Assembly (NCBI GenBank): GCA_003427395.1 | Contig: BFEA01000278.1 | Coordinates: 1,550,204-1,603,725, forward strand | Direction: 5' to 3' | DNA from: Chara braunii | Taxonomy: Eukaryota > Streptophyta > Charophyceae > Charales > Characeae | DNA: 53,522 bases | Shown here: one piece after another, positions 40,713 through 51,836 of the stretch | How positions within the stretch are numbered: position 1 is the stretch's first letter | Layout: each line of letters opens with the position of its first letter | The notes under the pieces: generated by a model | The model's database searches: none | What the model was told of the DNA's origin: nothing | The model's input: the letters and a program-made list of their open reading frames with translations, nothing else | Position numbers and translations under genes: made by a program

Positions 40713-41195
40713 ATGTCGCTGGAGATAGAGGGAGTAGTTTCTAAGTACCCTGATCTATTTGAAAAGCCAAAAAGGGTTATAGAGAGGGAGGTCGTCCACG
40801 CGATAAAAATTATCCTAGGGTCGAGCATCCCTAAGGGTAGGATCTATCGGATGTTTCCAGGCGAGCTTGATGAGCTTCGCCAACAACTCAAGGAACTCAT
40901 AGAAAAGGGGTGGATTCGACCGAGTGTCTCTTTTTATGGTTCTCCAATCCTATTCGTACCTAAGAAGGGAGATACTTTGAGGATGTGCATTGATTATAGG
41001 GGCCTCAATGCCATCACCGTCAAGAACAGAGAGCCCCTACAGCGCATCGATGATTTGCTTGATAAAGTGCAAGGGTGTCGGTACTTCAGTAAGATAGATC
41101 TGAAGTCCGGGTACCATCGGATTGCAATCCGGCCTGAGGATCAACACAAAACCGCTTTTCAGACCAGGTACGGTATGTACGAGTTTGTCGTGATG
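40713..41195 (+). pseudogene. pol: RT of element D, cut off before the catalytic box
   Basis: Open from ATG 40713: [70 protein letters not shown] and [11 protein letters not shown], then it departs from RT at 41190-41195 (GTGATG), where B continues with CCCTTTGG (PFGL). The YxDD box, RNase H and integrase are absent. Confidence 0.92.
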
Positions 41196-42975
41196 TTCTG
41201 GTTTCTACTTAGTTGATCTCTCGGTCAGGTGCAAGTGTCTTTCACTAGTTCTTTCTCCTCATTGTCAAGTTCATGTCTGTTGTGATGTTCCGGTTTACAC
41301 TTAGTTTATCTTTCCTCGATGTGTATGTGCTTTTCAGTAGTTCTAACTTCTTATTGTCAAGTTCATGTATGTTGTGATATTCCTGTTCATACTTAGTTGA
41401 TCTCTCCTCTATGTGCATGAGCCTTTCAAAAGTTCTAGTTTCTCATTATCAATTTCATGTGTGTTGTGATGTTCCGGTTTTTTACTTAGTTGATCTTTCG
41501 TTCATGTGCATGTGTCCTTCACTAGTTCAAGAATCTCATTGTCAAGTTCATATACGTTGTGATGTTCTGGTTTCTACTTAGTTGATCTCTCGTCCATGTG
41601 CAAGTGCCTTTCACTAGTTCTATCTCCTCATTGTCAAGTTCATGTGTGTTGTGATGTTCCGGCTCACACTTAGTCAATCTTTCCTCGATGTGTATGTGCC
41701 TTTCACTAGTTCTAACTTCTTATTGTCAAGTTCATGTATGTTGTGATGTTCCTGTTCATACTTAGTTGATCTCTCCTCCATGTGCATGGGCCTTTCACAA
41801 GTTCTAGTTTCTCATTGTCAAGTTCAAGTTCATGTGTGTTGTGATACTCCGGTTTTTACTTAGTTGATCTTTCGTTCATGTGCATGTGTCCTTCACTAGT
41901 TCAAGTATCTCATTGTCAAGTTCATGTATGTTGTGATGTTCCGGTTCCTACTTAGTTGATCTTTCCTCCATGTGCATGTGTTCTTCATTAGTTCAAGTAT
42001 CTCATTGTCAAGTTCATGTGTGTTGTGATGTACCGGTTCCTACTTAATTGATCGTTTGTCCATGTGCATGTGTCCTTTACTAGTTTAAGTATCTCATTGT
42101 CGAGTTCATGTATGTTGTAGTGTTTCGGTTCCTAGTTAGTTGATCTTTCTTTCATGTGCATGTGTCCTTTATTAGTTCAAGTATCTCATTGTCAAGTTCA
42201 TGTGTGTTGTGATGTACCGGTTCCTACTTAGTTGATCTTTCCTCCATGTGCATGTGTCCATCATTAGTTCAAGTATCTCATTGTCAAGTTAATGTATGTT
42301 GTGATGTTCTGGTTCCTACTTAGTTGATCTTTCCTTCGTGTGCATGTGTCCTTCACTAGTTCAAGTATCTCATTGCCAAGTTCAGGTGTGTTGTAGTGTT
42401 CCGGTTCATACTTACTTGATTTTTCCTCCGTGTGCATGTGTCCTTCACTAGTTCAAGTATCTCATTGTCAAGTTCATATGTGTTGTGATGTTCCGATTTC
42501 TACTTAGTTGATCTCTCCTCCATGAGCAAGTGCCTTTCACTAGTTCTATCTCCTCATTGTCAAGTTCATGTGTGTTGGGATGTTCCGTTTCACACTTAGT
42601 TGATCTCTCCTCCATGTGTATGTGCCTTTCACTAGTTCTAGCTTCTCATTGTCAAGTTCATGTATGTTGTGATGTTTCGGTTCCTACTTAGTTGATCTCT
42701 CCTTCATGTGTCTGTGCCGTTCACTAGTTTTTGTTTCTCATTGTCAAGTTTATGTGTGTTGTGATGTACCAGTTCATAATTAGGTGATCTCTCCCCTATG
42801 TGCATGTGCCTTTCACTAGTTCGAGCTTTTTATTGTCAAGTTTATGTGTGTTGTGATGTACCGGTTCACAATTAGTTGATATGTCCCCTATGTGCATGCG
42901 CCTTTTTCTAGTTCTAGTATCTCATTGCCGAGTTCATGCGTGTTGTAGTATTCCGGTTCATGCTTAGTTAATGTT
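41190..42975 (+). repeat. 92-bp satellite array with a 369-bp higher-order unit
   Basis: About 19 tandem monomers of about 92 bp, each with a CATTGTCAAGTTCATGT core, GTTGTGATGTTCCGGTTC and a TTAGTTGATCT(C/T)TC block. Core starts at 41261, 41353, 41445, 41538 and 41630 show the period. Monomers 1-4 end in distinct variants (CTCCTC, ACTTCTT, GTTTCTC, GAATCTC) that recur in the same order in monomers 5-8, giving a 369-bp four-monomer period (41190 and 41559). Later monomers are mostly the GTATCTC type. Confidence 0.93.
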
Positions 42976-43089
42976 TCACTATGGGATGGGTGACCGGCAT
43001 TTGGCTGCTACTAAGGGGTGATGATTTGATTAGGATTGAAAATCCCTTCTCTCTCTCTTTTTCTTTCGCTTTCTCTCTCTCTTTTTCTT

Positions 43090-43165
<76 letters not shown>

Positions 43166-43525
43166 CTCTTTCCTACTTTTTCTCTCATTGTCTCCCTCTG
43201 CACCTTGCCCCCTCTCTCTCCACCCCCCTCACTTGGCATATGACTAACCTTTCTCCCCTTTCTTGTTACATTGCCAGGGTGCGAACGGTAGAACGAAATC
43301 AGACCTCGCTTGGTGGAGAAAGAGGGCAAGGGAAGGGTAGCCGGTCCCTTGTGCCACCAAGAAGGCAAAGGAAAGGACTTTTGGAAAAGTGGGAAAGGGG
43401 CGGAATCCGTAGAAAGTATAAGTTGAAGCAAAGTCAGTTTGAGTCAACCATTTCCTCGACTGCATGACTATGAGAAGAGAATAGTCAAAGAGCATGGAAA
43501 AGATAGGCATGTGGGAAGGGCTATG
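42976..43525 (+). other. Unassigned, with (CT)n microsatellite
   Basis: A CTTT/TTTCGC mixed repeat and a (TC)n run at about 43046-43162 produce long but meaningless frames. The rest shows no recognisable gene. Confidence 0.8.
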
Positions 43526-44291
43526 TGTTGACCCCCAACGGGGGATTGTATGGATTTTTGATTTGTGTGGGATTGTGCAGGTAAGTGAAGGCTAAGGATG
43601 CCTTGAGCGGGATAGGGCCGGGAGAAACTGGGCATCAAAAGGAAAAGGGAAGAGGGGCAAAGGGCCTATGAGACCCTTAGCATAAAGCCAACCCTTGGAA
43701 ATTACCTTTGCGTTTGAGACTTGGAGTGTAAAGAAGAAAATGAGGGACTATCTTGTGAAGGGAAATGTGAAGCTGGACGTGCATGCATGCAAAGGCCCCG
43801 AAAAGACTAAGGGGTCTGCGTCAATAGGGTAGAATGAGATGTATGAAACTCGATGGGTTAGTAGAGGCGTGGGGAAGGACGGCATCGCTGCACCCCGATG
43901 ACGCCGTAGGAACACAATGCTTAGGGAAATGGTGTGCGGCCTAAGGATGACGCTTAGCCTGCTCACTAGAGAAGAGAGACCCTCAAAGAACCCTTGGACT
44001 GTCTGTGTATTGGAAAAAACAATTGTCTGAGAACACAACCAAGAATCAAAACAAAATCAGCGCTGCGGAATAACCAGCGGGACTACGACCCGGCGAAAGG
44101 GCTGAGCTACATCCCCAATGTCAAAGCTCTCTCGCGCGATGGCCCACCCCCATCAATCTGAAAGCACTAGGTGGGGGTGACCCCGGGACGAATAGCCCGC
44201 ACCTTGAGCATGAGCGTGGGCGGGCCGAGCCAACTGGGACCCGCAGTGGGATCGACTAAGGCTCGAAAGTCTATTAGGGTTTGGCCCTACA
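43526..44291 (+). mobile_element. Candidate 5' LTR of element E
   Basis: It starts TGTTGACCCCCAACGGGGG, a terminal hairpin like those of B and D, and ends CCCTACA. Four A residues and TGGTGGAGGCTATGGG follow, which could be a primer-binding site for a tRNA other than initiator Met. There is no second copy to confirm it. Confidence 0.35.
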
Positions 44292-44295
44292 AAAA

Positions 44296-46035
44296 TGGTG
44301 GAGGCTATGGGCAAGGGTTAAACTGACCCTTGCGATTCCGACGGGGGTGCCCGACGCATCGACGTGTACACAACCTAAGATAAGGAAAATGGACTTGTGA
44401 TTGCTCTTTCCCTTGTGAGAATCAGATTTGAGAGTGGTTGGGCGCATGGCATGGCCAGGCCTGGAGGTATAACATGCATGTTATGCAATTGATTAACCGT
44501 TTCCTTGGGAGATGGTTGTAGCCCACCTTCGTCCGGTGCTGGTGTTCGCCAGTCCGGGGAAGTCTTGGGCAAGTCGAAGGTCGACCGTTCCTCTTCGTAT
44601 GAAAGAAGGGCTCCGGTTACTTGGTAGGCGGTTGCTGCTTTGACTTCGGTCGGGTTCCAATAAAAATCCCGTGTCGGAGTGATCCGACCGAACGGGTGCC
44701 CTTCTATCTTCTTCTTTGAGCCCAGTGAACTCATGCACTTTGCACTTTTTAAAATGTTTGAAGGAACCAGCATGAACACAACGGGTTATCAAGAAGGAAC
44801 AATCCCTCCCTATGAAAGGACAGACAAGTGAAGAGAAAGAGAATGAAGGGAGTTGCTAGACTCCAAGGAAAACTGACTCACCTTTGAAGATTCTCACGAG
44901 AAGGATCCAACCACTGTGTATGAAAAATAAGGGGAGTGACACTCATTATCCTGAGAGAAGATTGTGAGCTATGGTAGGAAGCGCTGGGTGAACCAAGGGA
45001 AAGACACTTGTGCTATATGTGTCCCGCTTGGGACTTGTGTTTTGCATGATGGGATTTGAGCGTTCTGCCTTTCGGAAGGAAACGATGGGTCTGCACCGGT
45101 CGGTGCGGGTTGCGAAACGTCGCTCTCCGCTCTCTTTTGAGGTTGTCGGGTGTCCGTGTGTGGAGGTCAGGCCACCGAGCTGTCGGACGGGAGTTTGTCA
45201 CGCCGGTTGATTAGTAGCATTCTCGTCCGGACGGTCACGAGCTTGGCTCGATGATCTTGCCTGGGCGGGGTGCGAAACGTCTCCTCAGGTGGGGCTTAGC
45301 CTGTTGGCTGGCGGGGGGAGTACCACTGCATACGGGCAAGGAAGGAACCTCGGAGACGATTAGTAGCTTCTCGTAGCATGGTTTGGGAAAGGCTGATCCT
45401 TGTCGGACCGATGAAAGTGAATGCCCGGACGACCGACTTTTGTCCCTATATTTAGGCACACGGGGTAACCCTCGGTATCGGTATGGATGTGCAAAAGCGG
45501 CAAGACGGGATGAGGTATTCTGGGCAAAAGGAAAGGGCTAACGCCTTGCCGGAGCTTGGGTACCGCTCTCGCGACGGTTGAGCTGCGCTTGAGGTATGGG
45601 ATAAAGCTCTACCGATAGTACCAGCGGAGAGACCATATTGGGGAGGGGCTGGTGAGGAGACGCCCAGCCCGTATATGAGATTGCCTGAATTTTTTTTTAG
45701 CTGTTCCCCCTCTGTAAAGATTAAGTGAGCTTGGATTGTTGAACGGGGCATATTTCTAAGTTTATTCCCACTCCCGCCTAAGTCTACACGAGTGAGAGAT
45801 GATCAGAAGGAAGAAGGATAGAGGTCAGTTGGAATGGAACCAAGAGAAAGAATGTGGGGAAATGGATGGTCAAACGAAGGTATTATGGGAAGATGGTACC
45901 CAGGAATAGGGAGGTAAATTAAGGAGACCTTGATGAGGGGTCTGAAATAATTCTCATCTAGGACGAGGGTTGACCTGTCCAGAGGGACCGTTTGGTACTC
46001 TCTTATGAAAACAAGGGTCAGGTGTTGAAAACGAG
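44296..46035 (+). other. Unassigned leader-like DNA upstream of the ORF array
   Basis: No supportable gene. It contains an imperfect duplication (GxTGCGAAACGTC at about 45110 and 45270; GATTAGTAGC(A)TTCTCGT at about 45210 and 45359). Confidence 0.55.
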
Positions 46036-46839
46036 ATGGCGTGGTGGTTGTCTTCCCCAATCTATACCAGCGGTCTGGAAATGCTAGTAGATGTAAGGGA
46101 TGGGGTATCGGTCGTCCTCCCGGAAGATGGGACGTGGAAGGATCTTGAGCCAGCATATCAAACCGTAATGCTAGAAGGGGAGGACACGTTCCTTTGGATA
46201 GAGACAATATGGGCTAATGTCAGCTTGAGAAGGTTGACGCCAAGTTTAATGGATTTGGAGTTCCGAGGGACAGTGGAAGCCCGGGGGTGGGTCTACTTGT
46301 CACAAGATGGGGAGAATGCTATGGTTATAAATTTGGCGTTCGGGAATACGTCGGACGAATTGTTTAGGAAGGCAGAAGCGGAGGTTGTATAGGCTGCGTG
46401 TCAGCGGAGGGAGATGGAAATGGAAAGGGTAGATGTGCGGGTGAAACTCGAGGATAGGGGAAGTGTGAGGCGACCCGTCAGAACCATGCGATGCGTGCTG
46501 CCTCCCTTTTTGGTGGATGCGATTTTCGGAACCCGGAGCAAGCTAGTACGGATATGCCAGTCCATGACGACCCTCGGACTATACTAGTGTGCTAGGCAAG
46601 ACTTCTTTCGATTGTCGGTAGAAATTGGGCCGTCTGAGCGAAATTTGGCGGAGGAGTTGGCTGAGATGTTAAACTGCCTTAGCGTGGACAATGTTTTTGT
46701 CCCTAGCTCCGTGCATTGGGGGATAATCTACAGAAATGTGGCAATAGGGGAGATATTTCTGGAAGGGGTGAGGGAGTTGTTCTACAATGAAGAGGGTGAC
46801 TTCAGTGATAAGGACGAAGATGAGGGGATAGAGGACTGA
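46036..46839 (+). pseudogene. Unrecognised ORF X, copy 1 (267 codons, two TAG)
   Basis: One frame from ATG 46036 to TGA 46837 with TAG at 46390 and 46585. I do not recognise the family. Visible blocks, shared with copies 2-4: VSVVLPEDGTW then FLWIETIW; GTVEARGWVYLSQDG then NLAFG; RCVLPPFLVDAIFG; FFRLSVEIGP; and a C-terminal IGEIFLEGVRELFYNEE followed by an acidic tail. No signal peptide or membrane segment is apparent. The ORF lies in the leader of element E, on the same strand and in the same frame as the gag start at 50011. Confidence 0.6.
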
Positions 46840-46923
46840 GACTTCTAAAGAGGGTGACTCACTTAGGGAGACCGAGTGATCTTGTATTATGCAGGAAGGG
46901 GAAAGATGACTTGAGAGGAAAGG

Positions 46924-47754
46924 ATGATGGAATACACCTTCAAGGGATGGAAACCAAGGCGACTCAGAGGGGGAATACAAATGCCTATACCGATAGAAAA
47001 TGAGTGGAGGGGGACCACGTGCGATTGCGTTGGGTTTGAGATTGCCAAGGAGTTATCATATGTATGGATAGAGCGGATTTGGAACCCGATAAGGGAAGAG
47101 GAAGGATGGGACGAGATAGCGGAGGGCAAAGTGGAATCGGTCGGAACGATTGTCCTTTCCGAAGATGGGTGACGCCTATTTTGCACTATGTTAGCAATGG
47201 GACATGACCCAATGTGGCTTCTAGGGGATGCGGAGGCGCGAACCCAAAAAGAAGGCAAAAGGTTCGCCAACGAGGGATGGGACGAAGTTAATAGCAGAGT
47301 TGTGATGGGAGGATGAAAGGAACTCAAACCTCCCAACCTACGAACAACGGCGTGGGTGCCTGAGTTCGTGGCCGAGTGGTTTGGGGGTTTCAAACACATC
47401 ATAGACGTGGCTGACTCCATGAAGGAAGTACACATAGAATGTGTCTGACTGACTGAGGAATTCTATAGGATCTCCTTAAAATATGGGCCCTTCTACGGAG
47501 ATAGAGTCAATGAAGTCCTCACCGTCCTGAGGATAGGCAAGTACGACCGCCTAAAGGTAGAAAAAGGAACTTGGGATGCCATAGTTAGCCGGGAGGTGGC
47601 GGCAGCCCATCTTACGTGGATGATGTCTTTAAATTGTTTGAGGTACTGTGGTTCGATTAAAAAGGACCTACAAATCGAACGCCACGGGGGGGGTCGGAGT
47701 ATGGAGGATACATGTGAATTAGGGTGTAACATAAGAAAGGGGCGTGTACATTAG
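46924..47754 (+). pseudogene. Unrecognised ORF X, copy 2 (three TGA)
   Basis: Same frame as copy 1, from ATG 46924 to TAG 47752, with TGA at 47170, 47314 and 47446; at least the first stands where copy 3 has Trp (LSEEGW). Blocks: MPIPIENEW then YVWIERIWNP; GKVESVGTIVLSEDG then MLAMGHDP; WVPEFVAEWFGG; EEFYRISLKYGPFYGDRV. The 84 bases between copies 1 and 2 have stops in this frame. The function is unknown. The blocks match copies 1, 3 and 4 in order but with low identity, so the duplication is old. Confidence 0.6.
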
Positions 47755-48684
47755 TTTAGCAAGGGGTGCGAGGGGGTCAAAACAAGAGGGGGAGGTATCA
47801 ACAACCGAAAAATGGGAAAAGATTCGTACATGTATGGGGCAGGGACAACGGCAGGAACTGGCGTACGGTAGGTAAGGAGTGCGGAAAGACTAAATCTAGA
47901 AAGGCGCGGAATCTCGGTGGGTGCAGCGGTCGAACTAAGGGAGCAGGAAAGGAGACGTTGCAAGATGGCCCGACGAATGGCATTCTGGGAGGATAGGCCT
48001 CGCGGGATCCTGCCACCGAGAGCATCATAAGGCAGGGTCAAAATAAGCTTGCCAGCAATAAGCCTGCCATCAAGAAATGTGGTAAGTAACCTGGTAATGG
48101 ATTGGGTGGGGGTAGAACGTGTGGAAGACACGGTGTACCTAGTAGTAGAGTTAGAATGGCGTGTGAGAGGGGAGTTCGGGGGCATAAATTTGGACCTCCT
48201 AGGGCGCGTACATGCGACAGGATCCTTACACCTGTCGGAAGAAGGATGGCGGACCTTTGGGATTGACTTGGCTTCCGGGGATGACCCCGTGCGAATGTTC
48301 GAAGGAGCATGACAGACAACCTGGCGAGAGGGGTTTGAGTTCGTGGATCCAGAACGAGATGACGTGACGGCTGAGGTAAAAGTCGCCGCGACAGGGGTCT
48401 TTAGGTTACCAAATGAGGTTATACGAATGAGTCTACCGCCCTTTTTACTAAGACGAATGGAAGGCGTAGAGCGAGTGGAGCAGGTGGTAGCTGTCATAAC
48501 TAGGCTAAATTTTGATGAAACATTAATGTATCGAAAATACTACTGGGCCTTCCTAGAGATGAGACCTTTTGAAGACGAACAAGGGCACGAGGTGTTATGC
48601 ATACAACGGGCAGCAGTAAATACTAGGCCGGGGATTCCGCAAATAAGTGATGAGGCCATATGGGAAGTAATCGACAGGAGGTAG
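47755..48684 (+). pseudogene. Unrecognised ORF X, copy 3
   Basis: Same frame again. The clearest part runs from after TAA 48028 to TAG 48682 with one TGA at 48310. Blocks: ISLPSRNVVSNLVMDWVGVE then YLVVELEW; GRVHATGSLHLSEEGW then DLASGDDP; SLPPFLLRRMEGVERVEQVV; YWAFLEMRPFED. Upstream (47755-48027) the frame still reads Arg/Glu-rich sequence but with stops. It is the least decayed copy in its first half. Confidence 0.55.
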
Positions 48685-48840
48685 GTCGGGGCGCAACCTA
48701 TATAGACGACCTATACCGGGTGTACGAGCAGCCAGCGGAGGTTGCTGCTCCTGGGAATATGGAGGGATAGTTGGGACCAGAGAAGAAAAATGAGAACATA
48801 AAATGTAAGGGGACAGTAGGTGGGCGTTTGCTGAGGATCA

Positions 48841-49678
48841 GCTGTAATCCTTTCTATGTGGACTATGCAGGAAATCATTGGAACAACGATAACAACGACG
48901 CGTGTTCGAACGGTCCGCCAGCCCTGGTACCCCAGACCTCCCTGGTATAACGGCAGAGGGTGGGAAGTGTCCCTACCGTCAAGTCCCGACTTTCGGGGCG
49001 ATACAGAATGACAGACCGTGACTTTGGGGAGGGACCACGCCTTTATGTTGGTAGAATGTCAGTAGACGAGGATGAGATTCAACCGAGGACCTGGGGATGA
49101 CTTGTTTTCCAGTTTGGAAGTTACCGGGACCATGTATCTACCCGAGATCGGTTGACACTCGTTGGGGGTGGGGATAACACAAGGTCACGAGCTGGCACCG
49201 GTCTTTCGGAGGGCCGCCAGGACGCTGACTCGAATAGGTCAATCGATCAGGGGCAGGAGGAACATGGATTTGCTCACTAGGGTGGAAATGGGGGGCTGGA
49301 CGGAGTTCGGGGCACCGACAACTCCGCTGAGGTGTCGGGTTCCCAGATTCATGGTAGACCTCGTCTTCGGAAGCCTCGCAAGGGCGCATGATCTGGCTGA
49401 CTCGGCAATTATCTGGGTAGATCACTTTCCTTACCCGACCATCGGGACGTTCTATGATGTTGCTGTGGAGCATGGGCCGTTCTGGGGAAAACGGGCCCAT
49501 TAAACGGTTGAAAGTAATTAATATTTTGGTATTTGGGTTACCACGGCTAGCTTGGGCAGAATACGAACACATAATCCGGAGGGAGATCGAGATAGGGGAG
49601 AATTATCTAGCGGGGGTGGCTCAACTATTCGAGGAGCCTACCGAACCAGAAGGGTCACGAGGGCGAGAACGGGACTAG
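48841..49678 (+). pseudogene. Unrecognised ORF X, copy 4
   Basis: It runs in the same frame to TAA 49501, then shifts one frame for its last part (to TAG 49676). Stops: TGA 49009, TAG 49063 and TGA 49153. Blocks: WEVSLPSSPDFRG then FMLVECQ; LEVTGTMYLPEIG then GITQGHE; RCRVPRFMVDLVFGS; TFYDVAVEHGPFWG; and in the shifted frame IGENYLAGVAQLFEEPT, matching IGEIFLEGVRELFYNEE of copy 1. About 330 bp without a clear frame separate it from the gag start. Confidence 0.6.
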
Positions 49679-50010
49679 CGTCCGGGGGCGGGCCGATAGG
49701 GCAAATCAAGTATAGTCCGCTACGTACAGGGGCTTCCCAATGGAAATGAGGAAGGACCTACGCGCCGTCCGACGAAACAAGGGCACTCTAAATGAGCATG
49801 TGATAAAGGGAACTGAGCCGTGTTCCTTAGCTCGGTAGGGCAGCAGGGTCGGCCGCGGCTCCTTCTTAAGAAGGCAATCAGGGAACGGGAATGAGAAAAA
49901 GGCTACTATCCGAATAAAGATAAGCCAACGAAGCCGGAACCTAGGGAACTTAAATGCCTCGCGTTGCGTGTGTCCTGGGGAATCCTTTGGTTTATGCAGA
50001 TCTAGGCAAA

Positions 50011-51836
50011 ATGGCAACGGAGGATGAGTCGGATAACCATAGGAGCGAAGGAGAACCCGACTTAGGAGGCAGTGTCGTGCAGATCGAAGAGGGGCAGAAA
50101 GACAGAGAATCGATAAATCCGGATGGTACCAAAGGGAACGGGAAGGAAATCTCCTATGGGGAAAGCTCGGGGAAAGCCGGGGGAAGCAGGCAAGGGACTC
50201 AGGAAACCAAGGAGGGCAGAAATAAGGATAGGACAACCCCCGAAATTCAGAGGGAGCTGTGTCAAAACAAGTGAGGGTCACGGATGCGAGACGCAAACTA
50301 GCAGAGATAGAAAAAAAGACCGCAGAGTACAAGGCAAGATTGATTGGGGAAATGACGACTGGGAACGAAGAAGGGTCTCTGCAGGAGGAACCGCGGGACG
50401 AACGGAAAACCGGCCGAGGCAAAACTGGGCAAGGGGATAAGGGTAGTGACCATGGTCGAATACCGAGCAAAAGGAGGAAGGAGAGAGAGATCTCACCGGG
50501 GATGGAGGCACAGAAAGCTACGAACCCACCAGCCATGGATAGTAGGGCTAGCCGTCTGCCGACCACGCCAGCGGTAACACGAGGATGTGAAGGACTCTGG
50601 AGCCTTAGGGAAAGGGTGTTGGAATGGTTCAACCCGGAAAGAATTGCAAAGAATAGGGAGGGACAGAAGACTGACAAGGAAGGGAAGGATACCAGTATGG
50701 CGGGCGAGGCCAGTAGCTCCGAAGGCGGCCTTAGGAAGATAGTATCGTCCCTCGAGCGGGCACTGAACAAAACCAAGGCTACCTAGCGGATGCTAAGAAA
50801 AAGTTGACATTTGACGGGGCAAACATCGCGAAATTCCTGATAGATTACAAGAATCTGGCCGCGTTGTTGAAATGGACCGAAGAAGAAAAGATGGACCACC
50901 TGAGGCAGCATGTGTCTTTGAGCTTGGGGTGGGACATAATGGTCATCGTAGCCGCGAGTCGATCCTGGGAGGAAACTCGGGATGTGATGATGAGGAAATA
51001 CCTGGCAGCGGAGAAAATGGCCACGGAGGCCGATTTACTGGCAGTCCAGAGGAAGAACTTCGCAACGTACAACGACTTCCTACGAGAGTTTACCCTAGTA
51101 GCACTAAGGATCCCCAGGGGTTACGGACCAGATAATGAGCAAATACTTCCTCAGGCAGGTCTCCGAATTCGACAAAGAAAAGATTTTGTCGGCTTACCAA
51201 CAGACAAGCAAGTTTGTAAATACCAGGGATGTTGATTTTAGCACAGTAACAGATCTGGTCGAAAAGACCATAGTTACCGAGACATTGGCCTTGCTCAAGG
51301 AAGGGGAAATCATAGATCTGGCTGGTAGGACATGCGACAAGGTAAAGAAGGGGATTGAAAGTCTACATGAACGGGTACACGGAGTCAACAACAAGATTGA
51401 AAGGGTGGAGAACGCGCTACAAGTTATGCAGGAGCAGGTATCCCGACCCGCCCTCCCTCCGCAGGAAGCCGTAGTTCCGCCAGGAGTAGCCAATCGAGGA
51501 TACAGACGGAGAGATCCCGCTAATGAGCAATGCGAGTACTGCACCGCAGTGGGGCATTTTGTGCTCGCATGCCCAAAACTCAACCATGATATATTAAAAA
51601 GGAGTTGTACCAGGTCATTAAAGGGAGAGATATTCGGACCGCAGGGAGAACGGGTGAATTGGAACTCCTCAGGGGGGATGCGGCGAGCCGTTATCATGCT
51701 CAATGGGCTAGAGATAGCGGTCGTGGAAGCTGAGCCGGTGGTCGATATCATCTATGATCAACTTCGGGGCCGTGGGCCGCAGGTCAACTTCATTTTGGAA
51801 AACGACGGACGTGATAGGGTGAACGCGACTACTTGA
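50011..51836 (+). pseudogene. gag: gag of element E
   Basis: It starts ATGGCAACGGAGGATGAG. The N-terminal region is charged and low-complexity (SEGEPDLGG, then a coiled-coil-like VTDARRKLAEIEKKTAEYKA in another frame). After a frameshift near 50780 comes a capsid-like domain: KLTFDGANIAKFLIDY, LAALLKWTEEEKMDHLRQHV and MMRKYLAAEKMATEADLL. A frameshift near 51130 leads to the C-terminal part with a long helix (ESLHERVHGVNNKIERVENAL) and the knuckle CEYCTAVGHFVLAC at 51531-51572 (CX2CX4HX4C). TGA 51834. This gag is not similar to those of A-D; it is a different lineage. Confidence 0.78.

Larger units (their letters stand above)
35805..41195 (+). mobile_element. Ty3/gypsy element D, 3'-truncated
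   Basis: A 925-bp 5' LTR, primer-binding site, about 1.3-kb leader, gag, protease and the first half of RT, all homologous to B. It stops inside RT at 41195, where a satellite array begins. Neither integrase nor a 3' LTR is present in the window. Confidence 0.88.

Noticed and set aside
41190-42975. CRISPR-like regular repeats
   Set aside because: The whole 92-bp unit repeats with no unique spacers; this is a satellite in eukaryotic DNA.
43036-43467. Long frames on both strands in the CT-rich stretch
   Set aside because: They are translations of a (CT)n microsatellite (Leu/Ser or Arg/Glu runs) with no conserved block.
44050-44110. Minus-strand sequence starting GGGGATGTAGCTCAG, resembling a tRNA
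   Set aside because: There is no anticodon arm and the acceptor strands do not pair; probably chance or a remote tRNA fragment.
44375-44792. Minus-strand frames of 134 and 99 codons
   Set aside because: They overlap each other in different frames, show no recognisable motif and lie in leader-like DNA.
49706-50776. 356-codon minus-strand frame
   Set aside because: It is antisense to gag of element E, whose sense strand has capsid and coiled-coil blocks; composition explains the open frame.
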